Shown here in pieces: positions 17,747-28,064 of a DNA stretch of 38,449 nt (within the stretch, counting starts at the first letter, position 1; every line of letters begins with the position of its first letter). The translations under genes and the position numbers were made by a program. The DNA is from Proteiniborus ethanoligenes. Its GTDB lineage: Bacteria > Bacillota > Clostridia > Tissierellales > Proteiniboraceae. Location: assembly GCF_900107485.1 (NCBI RefSeq), contig NZ_FNQE01000031.1:1-38449 (forward strand), written 5' to 3'. Under the pieces are notes generated by a model. That model was not told the DNA's origin. It saw only the letters and a program-made list of their open reading frames with translations, and searched no databases.

Positions 17747-18947
17747 CACCCTCTTCTGTGATTATTTCAGCAAAAATTGCCATCAACTCTTCACTTGGCT
17801 CTATTTTTCTCTCATTAAGATAGTGTCCCTTAAATAGTTCAAAAATTGATTTTTCCCTAAGATCGTGACTATCTTCTTTGTCTTCTTCTATATTCTCTAT
17901 TATAGGAGATATTGAGAGTATATCTGGCTTTATCCCCTTAAGCTCCTTTATTTGACTTTGAGTAATAAGCTTATCAGTTATTATTTCTAGATAGACCCAA
18001 ACCTTTCTATCTTCATTATCTAAACACTTTTCAAGAGCTTCATCAATTCCCTTTACTCTCCAAACCTCAACTGGCTTTAATATATTAAGATTCTTTTTTT
18101 CTATATTAGGCTCCTGTCCCGCTTTTACATCTATTATATAAACATATTTTTCTTGACCAACTTCACTTTTACTGTATTGTATAGGAGAACCTGAATAATA
18201 TGCTTTCAAGGAAGTGCCTCTTACCCTTTGTGATTTATGAAGATGTCCTAGTGCAATATATTGAGCCTTTTCAGGCAATGCGTTTCCATGTACTGTAAGG
18301 CCTCCTCCTATTTGAATAGGTCTTTCAGAGTCCGTAGTTTCACCACCCATTACAAATAAATGGCTTACACACAGATTTATTGTGTCTTCTCTATATTTAC
18401 CTGATAGTTCACTAAAAATCTGGCTTACTCTCTCTGAGTAATTTTTCTGCATACCTTCTTCATCTATTACACCTTGAAATACTTCGTTTAACCTTTGTTC
18501 GCTTGGATAAGGCAAGGTTAATATTACTGCTTTTTCATTATTTATTTCTAATTCTATAAAGCCTTCTCCACCGTCTACTATTTTATGTTGTCCCACTTCT
18601 CCAGGCTCTACTTTGCTTTTTGGTGTACCTAAAAGAATAACTCCATGTTCTCTAGCAAGAGGTTTAGAAGAAACTAGTCTATCTGGATTATCATGATTTC
18701 CTGCGATTATTAATACTATCCTCTCACCATTATTTGAAAGCCTTTTTATTGCCCTATAAAATAAGGTTTCGGCTTTAGCAGGAGGATTACTATTGTCATA
18801 TATATCCCCTGCGATTAACACTAAATCTATTTCATTCTCATTGACTATATTCACTAGCTCATCTATGAATTTTTCCTGTTCTTCTATTCTGCTATAATCT
18901 TCTAAGTACTTTCCAAGATGCCAATCTGAAGTATGAAGTATCCTCAT
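17721..18947 (-). CDS. sbcD: Exonuclease SbcD (Mre11-like phosphoesterase)
   Basis: 408 residues, usual length. The calcineurin-like metal site is complete: SDWHLGK (Asp, His), AGDIYDN (Asp), AGNHD (Asn, His), CVSHLFV (His) and LGHLHKSQ (two His). It is the nuclease subunit of SbcCD. Its ATG overlaps the addA stop by four bases (ATGA) and its 3' end overlaps sbcC by 26 nt, so all are translationally coupled. Confidence 0.96.
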   Translation of the reverse strand: MRILHTSDWHLGKYLEDYSRIEEQEKFIDELVNIVNENEIDLVLIAGDIYDNSNPPAKAETLFYRAIKRLSNNGERIVLIIAGNHDNPDRLVSSKPLAREHGVILLGTPKSKVEPGEVGQHKIVDGGEGFIELEINNEKAVILTLPYPSEQRLNEVFQGVIDEEGMQKNYSERVSQIFSELSGKYREDTINLCVSHLFVMGGETTDSERPIQIGGGLTVHGNALPEKAQYIALGHLHKSQRVRGTSLKAYYSGSPIQYSKSEVGQEKYVYIIDVKAGQEPNIEKKNLNILKPVEVWRVKGIDEALEKCLDNEDRKVWVYLEIITDKLITQSQIKELKGIKPDILSISPIIENIEEDKEDSHDLREKSIFELFKGHYLNERKIEPSEELMAIFAEIITEEGDEAETENA

Positions 18948-21900
18948 TGTACCTTCACCTCTTTATCTAATTCAAAGGAGTATATATATATTTCATCCAC
19001 CACATTATCTGTTATTTTTTCAAGAGCTTCCTTGTAAAGCATCATTTGTCCCTTATATTTGTATATTATGTCTTCAAGATTATCTTCCAACACATAATCA
19101 GTTTTATAATCAACTAGTATTAAGCTATTTTTATCTTGGAAATAGCAGTCAATTATTCCTTGAATAAGTACATATTCATTGCAGTCAAGAAGTCCATCTA
19201 TGACATCGGAAGCTTTTTTCTTAAGCACAAAGGGAACTTCTCTCTTAACATTGCTAGAAGCTAAAAGTCTAAGTCCTATAGGACCTTGATAGAATTTAAG
19301 TATTTTTTCCACATTAACTACTTTTGCTTCCTCTTCACTTAACAAATCCTCTATAACCATTTTTTCTATTCTTTTTTCTATAGTTTCTTTTTTTATATCT
19401 TCATCTAAGTTAATATGTTGCATTACAAAATGCATAATTGTACCTATCTCTGCTTTTGTAAAAGGCTTTTCCCCCTCAAGAAACTTAGGCATCTTAACTA
19501 TAGATGGTGTATTATATGATAATGCTTCTATAGATTTGAATGAAGCTTTTGTAATATCAGATACAGACATTTTTGAAGGTATATTAATTGAATTCATATG
19601 CTTATAACTCCAATCAAAACGCTTTTGAATTTCTTCTTTATAATTTGAGCTACTACATACAAAGTTTTCTAGTTTGCTTCTAAGTTCCTTTTTACTAATC
19701 CTTTCACTTCCCACATTAATGTCTATGTCTTTTCTGTTTAATATTCTAATGCTTATATTTAAATCTTCACTTGTATCATATTCATTATCTAAACTGGCTA
19801 ATTCTCTTATGGTTTTCCCTGTTTCATGCTTAGATAGAACGTTTAATATCCAATCAAGATAATTTTTGCTATTAGATAAATAATATAGATTCGTTTCCCT
19901 ACACCACTTATTAGCCTCTTTAGAAGCATCATTTACAGAGCCTACTAAGATTAGCCTATCTTTTGCTCTAGTTAGTGCAACATAAAGTATTCTCATTTCC
20001 TCAGATAAGCTTTCTACCTTTACTCTCTTTTTAATTGCTAATTGTGGAATAGTGCCAGTATATCTTCGATTTAATATATCTACATATTTAGGGCCTAGTC
20101 CAAGATCCTTGTGTATTAATATATCATCCCTTGTATCCATAAAATTAAATTGTTTACCGAGTCCTGCACAAATGACAACAGGGAACTCAAGACCTTTACT
20201 CTTATGCACACTCATTATTCTCACAACATTTTCATTTTCCCCTAAGGTTTTCGCTGTCCCCATGTCTCCACTACTTCTTTTAAGCTTTTCTATGAATCTA
20301 ATAAAATTAAATAAACCATTTGACGAGCTTCTATCAAATTGACTTGCTCTATCTACAAGTATTCGTAGATTAGCTTGTCTTTGTATGCCTCCGGGAATAG
20401 CTCCAATATAATGATAATAGCCGGTATCTATCATTAGCTTCCATATAAATTCCTCTAGCCTTGAATATCTAGCTTCTTCCGCCCATTTGTCTATGGTATT
20501 AATAAAATAGTTAAGCTTTTCTTTTAAACCATCTTCATTATTTTCTATATAGCTTTGGATTGCATTATAATAACTACCTTCTTTTTTAGATACTCTTATA
20601 TCTATTAACTCTTCTGTAGTAAAGCCCCACATAGAAGATCTCATAACGCTTAATAATGGAATATCCTGTCTTTTGTTGTCGATAATACTTAGAAGATTTA
20701 AAAACATCTTTATTTCAAGGGCATCAAAATATCCCATACTATCATCTGTATATACGGGGATATTTTCCTTCATAAGTATTTCATTGAATATAGGTGCCCA
20801 ATTTCTCATTGTCCTTAATAGTACAACTATATCTTTATACTCTATTTCCTTAAACTCTTCTGCCTTTGCATCATAAGTTTTTTTACCAATTAATCCTTTT
20901 ATTCTACTAGCTATTATTCTAGCTTCCACTTCAATGCTCTGCATTTCCTCAAGCTCTTCATCTAAATCTTCTATGCCATTAGTTTTTTTCTCTATAATGT
21001 CAATCTCTATAGGAGTAGTTCCATCATTATGGTTTTCATACTTTGCACCTTCATATAAGAAAGCTTCTTCATCATATTTAAGCTCTCCAAGCTCTTCTGA
21101 CATTATATTTTTAAATACATAATTAACCCCATCTAATATTTCTTTTCTGCTTCTAAAGTTTTGAGACAAATCTATTCTTTTATTTAAGCCTGACTCCTCT
21201 TTTATATATGTGTTATATTTTTCTAAAAAAAGTGTAGGATCTGCCAGTCTAAATCTATATATACTCTGCTTAACATCTCCAACAAAGAAAAGATTGTTCT
21301 CTCGTTTTATTCTGTTTACTATAGTTTCTTGAACAATATTACTGTCTTGATATTCATCAACAAATATATACTCAAATTTGTTTCTATATTCTAATCTAAC
21401 TTCTTCATTTTCTAAAATTTTTAAAGCATAATGCTCTAAATCATTAAAGTCAATAATACCTTTTTCTAGTTTTTTGTTGGAATACATTCTAGAAAATTCA
21501 GCTATTAAATTATATAGATACTCCATCATAGGATATAAATCATTTATCTCAGATAAGTATCTATCCATACTTTTACCTAAAATCTCTTTTTTCAATGATT
21601 TATCTATAATATCCTTATAACTATTCCTTAGCTTTTGTACTTCGTCCTTAAGTTCTTCGTTTACATCTTTTGGCACTCTTTTAAGCCTGTCATGTGTAAT
21701 ACCTTCTAATCTTTCGTTGAAAACAGATATTCCATGTTTCTTTAAGCATTCTTCCAAGCTCTTTATGTTTTGTAAATCATTTTCTAGTGCTTCTAAGTAA
21801 ACAGTAGGTCCATTTGCCTTGTTACAAGCTTTTATTGATCCATTAATTAATTCCTTCGCCCCACTTAAATCGATTATTATACTGTCTTTTATAGTTTCCA

Positions 21901-22528
21901 TCCATATACTATCTTCTAGCTCATCCTCTGTCATATTAAACATTTGTACCATATCCTTTAACCATTCTTCTGGATAAGGTTTACTTTGTATAAAATAGTA
22001 TATTTTAAGTATCAAGTCTTCAAGCTTTGCATCATTTTTATTACCTCCAAAGCTCTCAACCAGATTTATAAAGCTTTCATGACCTTTTTCGTACTCTGTT
22101 TCTAAAAGCTCTTCTAAAGAATCTTGTATCATAATTTGAAGCTCTGTAGTTTCTCCTATTTTAAAAGTAGGATCAATGCCTATAAGGTGAAAATGTCTTC
22201 GTAGTACATTTATACAAAAAGAATGCACTGTAGTAATATGTGATTTGTTAAGAAGTGTTATTTGCCTTCTTATCATTTCCTCATTTTCTCCACCATTTTC
22301 CGCTGCTTCCATTAGTGCTGATAATATTCTTTCTCTCATTTCACCTGCAGCAGCATTAGTAAAGGTTACTATTAGAAGCTTGTCTATATCTACCATGTCT
22401 TCAATGACTAATCTAATTATTCTCTCTACTAGGACAGCTGTCTTGCCAGAGCCAGCAGCAGCTGATACTAGCAGATTTTGTCCTCTTGATTTTATAGCAT
22501 CAATTTGTGCATCAGTCCATTTTGGCAT
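18944..22528 (-). CDS. addA: ATP-dependent helicase/nuclease subunit A
   Basis: 1194 residues. The UvrD-type helicase begins WTDAQIDAIKSRGQNLLVSAAAGSGKT (Q motif and Walker A within the first 30 residues), with Walker B DEYQDSN near 400, GDVKQSIYRFR, and motif VI VALTRAKDRL near 860. The C-terminal RecB-type nuclease shows LVDYKTDYV near 1150. With AddB it processes double-strand ends up to Chi and loads RecA. Start ATG directly follows the addB stop (TAG then ATG). Confidence 0.97.
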   Translation of the reverse strand: MPKWTDAQIDAIKSRGQNLLVSAAAGSGKTAVLVERIIRLVIEDMVDIDKLLIVTFTNAAAGEMRERILSALMEAAENGGENEEMIRRQITLLNKSHITTVHSFCINVLRRHFHLIGIDPTFKIGETTELQIMIQDSLEELLETEYEKGHESFINLVESFGGNKNDAKLEDLILKIYYFIQSKPYPEEWLKDMVQMFNMTEDELEDSIWMETIKDSIIIDLSGAKELINGSIKACNKANGPTVYLEALENDLQNIKSLEECLKKHGISVFNERLEGITHDRLKRVPKDVNEELKDEVQKLRNSYKDIIDKSLKKEILGKSMDRYLSEINDLYPMMEYLYNLIAEFSRMYSNKKLEKGIIDFNDLEHYALKILENEEVRLEYRNKFEYIFVDEYQDSNIVQETIVNRIKRENNLFFVGDVKQSIYRFRLADPTLFLEKYNTYIKEESGLNKRIDLSQNFRSRKEILDGVNYVFKNIMSEELGELKYDEEAFLYEGAKYENHNDGTTPIEIDIIEKKTNGIEDLDEELEEMQSIEVEARIIASRIKGLIGKKTYDAKAEEFKEIEYKDIVVLLRTMRNWAPIFNEILMKENIPVYTDDSMGYFDALEIKMFLNLLSIIDNKRQDIPLLSVMRSSMWGFTTEELIDIRVSKKEGSYYNAIQSYIENNEDGLKEKLNYFINTIDKWAEEARYSRLEEFIWKLMIDTGYYHYIGAIPGGIQRQANLRILVDRASQFDRSSSNGLFNFIRFIEKLKRSSGDMGTAKTLGENENVVRIMSVHKSKGLEFPVVICAGLGKQFNFMDTRDDILIHKDLGLGPKYVDILNRRYTGTIPQLAIKKRVKVESLSEEMRILYVALTRAKDRLILVGSVNDASKEANKWCRETNLYYLSNSKNYLDWILNVLSKHETGKTIRELASLDNEYDTSEDLNISIRILNRKDIDINVGSERISKKELRSKLENFVCSSSNYKEEIQKRFDWSYKHMNSINIPSKMSVSDITKASFKSIEALSYNTPSIVKMPKFLEGEKPFTKAEIGTIMHFVMQHINLDEDIKKETIEKRIEKMVIEDLLSEEEAKVVNVEKILKFYQGPIGLRLLASSNVKREVPFVLKKKASDVIDGLLDCNEYVLIQGIIDCYFQDKNSLILVDYKTDYVLEDNLEDIIYKYKGQMMLYKEALEKITDNVVDEIYIYSFELDKEVKVQ

Positions 22529-25500
22529 CTAATCCTCACCTCCAGTCTTTTCCTTTAGCTTTAATATTACATCCTCATCCTTTAATTTTTTAATATTTCT
22601 ATATTTATTGTCCTCAAAGCTTGTTTCAAATTGGCATATAGATGAAAATTCACAATATGTACAAGATACATATTTATCTACCTTACAAGGCTCTATTCTT
22701 ATTTTACCTTTTAATATTTCTTCTGCAATTTTAGCTATTAATCCCTTAACATGCTTAATAAGGTTGTCTAGATCCTCTTTATCTATAACTGAAGAGTTTT
22801 TGGAGAATTCACCATCTTTTTTAATGCTTACAGGTATAATGGATGATGAATTCATTTCTTCAATGTTTCTATCCATTGATTTTACTATATTTATATCCTT
22901 CAATATTATCCCATCTAGCTTAAGCTTTTTAGCTATTTCCTTTTCTATAGCTTCTAAATCCTCTTCATCAGACTCTATCATTGGGTCATCTATTCTAAAA
23001 TAAAATACTCCTGCAGGATAAACCTGGTTTTTAATCAGCTTATCTCCATTTGAAATAATTGCATCTGCATAGACTAAGAGCTGGATTTGAAGACCATAAT
23101 AAGCATCAGAAAGGTTAAAGGCCTTTGTTCCTGATTTGTAGTCAATTATCTTTACATAGCTTCCTTCTTCTCCTTCTAAAATATCTACTCTATCAATTCT
23201 CCCTTCTAGTCTTATTTCCTCGCCATTAGGAAGGTTTATGATAATAGGAGGGATTTTACTGTCAGGCCCTTCTCCAAAGCTAACCTCATGCTGAATTGGC
23301 GTGAAATCTCCACTTCTTATATGCTCTGTTATTGTCCACAATGCTCTTTTGCTTATTCTTTTAAGCCTGTTGATCATATATTTATATCTATGAGTGCTTA
23401 AGAGTACACCATGCTGGAACTCATCTATCATCTTATCTAATACTTTTTCAACAATCTCATCTGATTTTTCTCTGCTGAGCTGATCCCAACTTAATTTCTC
23501 TATTGAAAGCTCCTTTGAAAACTCCTCTATAGAATTATGATATAGCATACCTACGTCAGGGTTTTTAATCTCATAAATCTTTCTTTCCTCAGGCTTTAAG
23601 CCATATTTAATAAAATGAGAATATGGACAGTTTACATAGGTTTCTAATCTTGAAATACTTGATCTAAATGGGAACTGATAAATCTGTCTAGAATATCCTT
23701 CTTCTATACTCTCTTGTTGATTGTTATGAAATAGTCCCTCAATGGCTAGATTAAGCTTTTCTCTCCATTTCTCTTCATTATAATACCAGTCATAAACCTC
23801 CCACCAAATTTTTTCAATTTTGTTTCCATCTAATTTATTTCTTAAATTTTCTACTAGATATTTAAATGTAGATATAGGTGTAGCTATTAATTTTAGCTCC
23901 TTTTCTTCATCCTTAACCACATCACTATCTATAGTTAAATTGGGATATACTTTCTTTAATCTATCTACTATCATTGAAGGCCTTAGGGTCTTACCCTCAC
24001 TATCTCCTAATGCATAGCTAATAAATAAATATTCGCTAGGCTTTGTAAAGGAGGTATATATAGAAAACTCCTCCTCACGTGCTTTACTTTCACTATCAGA
24101 AGAGATATTTAACCCTAGACTTTTCATTTCTGTTTTCTCTTCATCTAATAATAAACCCTCTTCTCCTACAGAAGATGGGAGTATTCCATCATTCACACCT
24201 ACTACAAACAGTGCTTTTATATCATGGCTTCTAGATCTATCTAGATTCCCTATTAGCACTTGATCCATTGTAGGCGGTATTATTCCTATTTGGTACTCTG
24301 AAAGTCCTGATTCTAATATTTTAATGTATTCTTTTATTGTTACTTTATTATCCCCTAATATTTCTACTAATTGATCTAAAACTTCCATTACTATATTCCA
24401 AATTTGAGTGTTTTCGTTTACAAGCTCAAGGTATCCTTTTTCCTTTTGCTTATCTATTAATTTATTTAGTTTTTCCTCAATATTCATATGGGTTAAAAAT
24501 TCAAACAAATACTTTGTTAAATCATCAATTGAGTTTTTATTTTTAATTCTTCTCTTAAATTTTATAATATGCTCAGTAAATTTTTCTCGTATTTCATTGA
24601 TTTCTTCTAGATTTTCTCCTTCATAGCTGAAATCTTCAAGCCATTTATCACCAAATATGCCGAATCTAAGTACATAATTTTCTAATCTTTCATATTCATT
24701 CTTATTTAAATTGCTAAAGCCTGTTTTAATAAATCTAAAAACATCTTCATATCTAAAATTCCTTGATATAATTTCAAGACCGGAAATTATGAATTTAACT
24801 ATCGGATTGTTCATTATACTTCTTTTTTCGTCTATAAAATATGGTATTCCATATTCACTAAAAACTCTTTTGATTGTAGGTGAATAAATGTCTATTTGAT
24901 TACATACTACAGCCATATCTCTCCATCTATAATCCTTATCCCTTGCAAGTGATACTATCTGAGATGCTACATTTTCCATTTCATTGTATTGATTCATGCT
25001 GTAAAAAACTTTTACTCTTTCTGTGTTTTTTTCATATCTCTTATATGGATATGAAAAAAGTTCATTTTCAATATGTCTAATCTCAACATTTTTATATGAT
25101 TCCTTATTATCTAATATAGTCTTTCTTTCTTCTACACCATTTTCTTGAGCCATATTTCTTAGCCTTTGATATGTAGTATCTGTAGGGCTAAACAAGCTTG
25201 AATCTCTAGGGTTTACAATATCTAGAGTAAGAGCAATGTTTAGCTTTTGACTTTTTAGCATAAGCTTTTCTAATATTTTATATTCTAATGCTGAAAATCC
25301 ATTAAAACCATCCACCCATATTTCAGCATCATCAAAATAGCTTGAATCATCTAGTTTTTCTATTACTAGATTCATTTTATCCTCATCATCAGTATATCTC
25401 CCCTTCATATATTCGCTGAACTTATGGTATATGAGGTGAATATCCTCTAGCTTTCTTTTTAACATGTTATCACAGGGGATAGCATCTGCCTTCTCTCTAA

Positions 25501-25915
25501 TTAGATTCAATGAAATATCATCTTTCTTAAGCTCAGATATTAATTGGCTAAAGCTTGATAAAAATCCATCCTGGCCAGATGCCTTGCTAAATACTGTCAA
25601 GTCTTTAGCGTTTTCTTCAAATATTTTTCTCAGAACCATTATTTTACCTAGTTCATTTATAACAGGCTTTTTTATACCTCCCGTTTCATTGAGTATCTTG
25701 TGACCTAGCCTTTGAAAGCTAAGTACTTCAACTCTCATAATTCCCTCAAGATTTTTCTTAAATATTAAATCAGCCTCAGCCTGTAATGTAAACTGCTCTG
25801 GAACAATAAGGATGAGTCTATGATTACTCTTTTCTTTAAGTCTATATTCAACCTCATCTAATATACGATGAGTCTTGCCTGAACCTGCTCTACCTAATAT
25901 AAATCTAATCTTCAC
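22529..25915 (-). CDS. addB: ATP-dependent helicase/nuclease subunit B
   Basis: 1128 residues. The N-terminus has the intact Walker A GRAGSGKT at 8-15. The C-terminal nuclease has IIDYKSGTKAF near 930, and the iron-sulfur staple is formed by the Cys of NCPYSHF (about 790) with C1085, C1088 and C1094, the characteristic CxxCx5C spacing. It forms the recombination nuclease with AddA. First gene of the five-gene repair operon; the Chi sequence of this host cannot be deduced from the window. Confidence 0.97.
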   Translation of the reverse strand: MKIRFILGRAGSGKTHRILDEVEYRLKEKSNHRLILIVPEQFTLQAEADLIFKKNLEGIMRVEVLSFQRLGHKILNETGGIKKPVINELGKIMVLRKIFEENAKDLTVFSKASGQDGFLSSFSQLISELKKDDISLNLIREKADAIPCDNMLKRKLEDIHLIYHKFSEYMKGRYTDDEDKMNLVIEKLDDSSYFDDAEIWVDGFNGFSALEYKILEKLMLKSQKLNIALTLDIVNPRDSSLFSPTDTTYQRLRNMAQENGVEERKTILDNKESYKNVEIRHIENELFSYPYKRYEKNTERVKVFYSMNQYNEMENVASQIVSLARDKDYRWRDMAVVCNQIDIYSPTIKRVFSEYGIPYFIDEKRSIMNNPIVKFIISGLEIISRNFRYEDVFRFIKTGFSNLNKNEYERLENYVLRFGIFGDKWLEDFSYEGENLEEINEIREKFTEHIIKFKRRIKNKNSIDDLTKYLFEFLTHMNIEEKLNKLIDKQKEKGYLELVNENTQIWNIVMEVLDQLVEILGDNKVTIKEYIKILESGLSEYQIGIIPPTMDQVLIGNLDRSRSHDIKALFVVGVNDGILPSSVGEEGLLLDEEKTEMKSLGLNISSDSESKAREEEFSIYTSFTKPSEYLFISYALGDSEGKTLRPSMIVDRLKKVYPNLTIDSDVVKDEEKELKLIATPISTFKYLVENLRNKLDGNKIEKIWWEVYDWYYNEEKWREKLNLAIEGLFHNNQQESIEEGYSRQIYQFPFRSSISRLETYVNCPYSHFIKYGLKPEERKIYEIKNPDVGMLYHNSIEEFSKELSIEKLSWDQLSREKSDEIVEKVLDKMIDEFQHGVLLSTHRYKYMINRLKRISKRALWTITEHIRSGDFTPIQHEVSFGEGPDSKIPPIIINLPNGEEIRLEGRIDRVDILEGEEGSYVKIIDYKSGTKAFNLSDAYYGLQIQLLVYADAIISNGDKLIKNQVYPAGVFYFRIDDPMIESDEEDLEAIEKEIAKKLKLDGIILKDINIVKSMDRNIEEMNSSSIIPVSIKKDGEFSKNSSVIDKEDLDNLIKHVKGLIAKIAEEILKGKIRIEPCKVDKYVSCTYCEFSSICQFETSFEDNKYRNIKKLKDEDVILKLKEKTGGED

Positions 25916-26034
25916 TTATATCACCTCATCTTTTAAACCTAATGGATTATATTCTATTTTTTTTAATCATATCCTTTTAAAAATATTTGGATATATTGTA
26001 TTAAAATTATAAAAAGGATGAGCTAAATGTCATC

Positions 26035-27426
26035 CTATTTTAGTATATCTATACTTAATGTATCTACCCAAACGATATCCTTTGGGTTTACATTCAGATA
26101 AATCTTTATATATTCGCAATTACTTGTTTTTACCTCAATGTTATGCAACGTCCATGTATTTGCAATAGCTTTTTCCTTTTTAGTTGCTTGATAAAGCAAT
26201 TTTTCTTTTGTTCCTAGCTTTAAGGTTACAGAGCAATCTATAGACTCTTCTGAATATAGCCAAAGTGATAAGTTGATTGTTCTATCCTTTACATAATCAA
26301 AATTATTATCTTCCAAATCTATGTATCCAATTAAGTAAGAGGCCTTTTCATTATTATCATTGAAGACTTTTAATGAATAAGTTCCCCTATGATATCTTGA
26401 AACATCTATCACCGCAGTTTCTTTTTCATTTAAATGCATAATTTCTTTATTAAAGAACATGTCCATTACCTCATCTCCTTCAATAAAGACATAATCATTA
26501 TCCTCCTCTGATACTACATCGATAATTTCATTAGCTACCTCATCTTCTTTTATGCTCCCTTCATCCTTGTCAAATGTATCTTCTGCTTGCAGGTCAGAGG
26601 GTATAGTACCTACAGGCTTCCTATCCTTCAATATGGCTCTAGCTCCCAAAGCTATCAATGGAATAAGTAATAACATAGCTATTAGGCCTTTAGTCTTAAC
26701 ATTATAGGTAATTCTTTTTTTAGCCATGCTTTTTCTCATTTGTGTTACTTTTTTAGTATCCTCTTTCTCTGGATTTATCAGCTTATATATATTAGAAGAT
26801 TTAAAGTCAATAACTAAATCTATCATTCTAAAATAGTTTCCCTTTAAGCAATTTAAAATGATTTTAGATATATCAGGAGGAATATTTTTTGATATGTTTT
26901 CATCAATCATTTCATCGCCAGTAAAAATCATATGTATAGTATTTGCAATAGAGTACAATGCATCTTCCCTACTTGCACTCATTACAAGGGGAGTCAATAA
27001 TAATAGTCCTGTAAATTTTAAATCTCCATTTTCATCTATAGTTAGATTATTATGATTAAATAAAGAAGCTATAAAGCTATATGTTATAGTTTTTAGTTTA
27101 ATTAAAGCATCCATAAGAAAAGTGATATTGTTTACTTGTTTAGATAGAGTCATATTGTCATTTTTTATATAATTAGATAATTGTTCATTAGAATAATACT
27201 CAGTAAGAATAAGAATAGCTTCGTCTGTTTCTTGAATTTCCACTATAGCTGAAATATTATTTTTAAGTTCGATAAAATCCACACCACAAAATATGTCCTT
27301 GTCCCTAATGGAATTTAAAAGATAATATGCTTCTTTCTCTACATGCTTACAAATATATATATCTTGAAAGTCATTACTATGAAAAACATTTAAAGATTCG
27401 ATATATTCAAAATACAAGTCTGGCAT
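26035..27426 (-). CDS. Membrane-anchored pseudokinase with extracytoplasmic beta domain
   Basis: 463 residues from the ATG at 27426, which has AAAGGAAG about six bases upstream; a longer frame to 27474 would include that site. Residues about 20-215 resemble a Ser/Thr kinase C-lobe pattern: a catalytic-loop counterpart NHNNLTIDENGDLKF (124-138) lacking HRD, FTG for DFG, and DALYSIANTIHMIFTG for the DIYSLG helix. There is no P-loop glycine motif or clear VAIK lysine, so it is probably inactive. One membrane segment follows at 246-265, then an acidic linker and a C-terminal beta-rich domain (330-463) resembling galactose-binding or CBM folds. Function unknown. Confidence 0.6.
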   Translation of the reverse strand: MPDLYFEYIESLNVFHSNDFQDIYICKHVEKEAYYLLNSIRDKDIFCGVDFIELKNNISAIVEIQETDEAILILTEYYSNEQLSNYIKNDNMTLSKQVNNITFLMDALIKLKTITYSFIASLFNHNNLTIDENGDLKFTGLLLLTPLVMSASREDALYSIANTIHMIFTGDEMIDENISKNIPPDISKIILNCLKGNYFRMIDLVIDFKSSNIYKLINPEKEDTKKVTQMRKSMAKKRITYNVKTKGLIAMLLLIPLIALGARAILKDRKPVGTIPSDLQAEDTFDKDEGSIKEDEVANEIIDVVSEEDNDYVFIEGDEVMDMFFNKEIMHLNEKETAVIDVSRYHRGTYSLKVFNDNNEKASYLIGYIDLEDNNFDYVKDRTINLSLWLYSEESIDCSVTLKLGTKEKLLYQATKKEKAIANTWTLHNIEVKTSNCEYIKIYLNVNPKDIVWVDTLSIDILK

Positions 27427-27488
27427 AAAATCTTCCTTTCGACCTATTTGAATACATTTTATCATTTTTAGCATAAAGTGTCACATGA

Positions 27489-27498
27489 TTTCGACAAA
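27489..27498 (-). promoter_or_regulatory. Spo0A-box-like site upstream of the pseudokinase gene
   Basis: TTTGTCGAAA on the minus strand contains the 0A-box core TGTCGAA. A weaker GGTCGAAA lies at 27437-27444. The better site is 63 nt upstream of the start codon. Confidence 0.45.
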
Positions 27499-27514
27499 TA
27501 ACACGAAAAGTATT

Positions 27515-27991
27515 TTATATAAAAAGCTGAATTTCTGATTCTAATGCATCTTTTAGATATTCATATACATCAATTATTTCTACTTCTGGTATAAGCTCTT
27601 CCTTACTAAAGCCCATTACCTCTTGGGATAATTTGCATCCGTAAAATTTTACTCCTTTTTTTCTAGCTCCATCTAAAAAATCTTTTAGCATAGGCTTATT
27701 CTTGTCTTGCATCATTTTCTTAAGCATTTTTTGTCCTATGCCCCCCATGTTCATTCTAGATAGTGTCAAGTTTTCAACTCCCTTTGGAGTGAATAGGCTG
27801 AACATTCTCTCGAAAAAAGATTTCCTCTTTAAAGCACTTTTATTTTCATCTCTTAGTATTAGCAAACCCCAGAAAGCAAAAAATATAGTAACATCCATAT
27901 TTAATTCTTTAGCTCCATTTGCAAGAATTAAAGCAGCTAACGCCTTGTCATAATCACCACTAAAAACAAGTAAATTAATTCTTTTATTCAA
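27515..27991 (-). CDS. DsrE/DsrF/DrsH-like protein
   Basis: About 158 residues. The N-terminus (NLLVFSGDYDKALAALILANGAK) and the later GVKFYGCKLSQEVMG with a single conserved Cys are typical of the DsrE/F/H-like family implicated in sulfur relay or persulfide handling. FFAFWGLLILR fits the second strand and helix. I place the start at TTG 27991, eight bases behind GGGAG; the GTG at 28000 overlaps that site. The ribosome binding site lies in the 3' arm of a terminator-like hairpin downstream of the Usp gene. Cytosolic; exact partner unknown. Confidence 0.8.
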   Translation of the reverse strand: MNKRINLLVFSGDYDKALAALILANGAKELNMDVTIFFAFWGLLILRDENKSALKRKSFFERMFSLFTPKGVENLTLSRMNMGGIGQKMLKKMMQDKNKPMLKDFLDGARKKGVKFYGCKLSQEVMGFSKEELIPEVEIIDVYEYLKDALESEIQLFI

Positions 27992-28041
27992 AAAAAACAC
28001 TCCCTTCGGTTATATTATATATTTCCCATTAGGAGTGTTTT
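27990..28041 (-). terminator. Terminator-like hairpin covering the DsrE-like gene start
   Basis: A 10-bp stem (28032-28041 with 27994-28003) with a 28-nt loop, followed on the minus strand by an unbroken T8 run. The 3' arm contains the GGGAG ribosome binding site of the next gene, and the T run abuts its TTG start. Confidence 0.55.
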
Positions 28042-28064
28042 TAATTCTGTATTAATGCTATATA

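Noticed and set aside
15036-17837. Several plus-strand ORFs inside sbcC and sbcD, one of 158 codons
   Set aside because: They are antisense shadows of coiled-coil, Lys/Glu-rich coding sequence, lack ribosome binding sites and have no recognisable domains.
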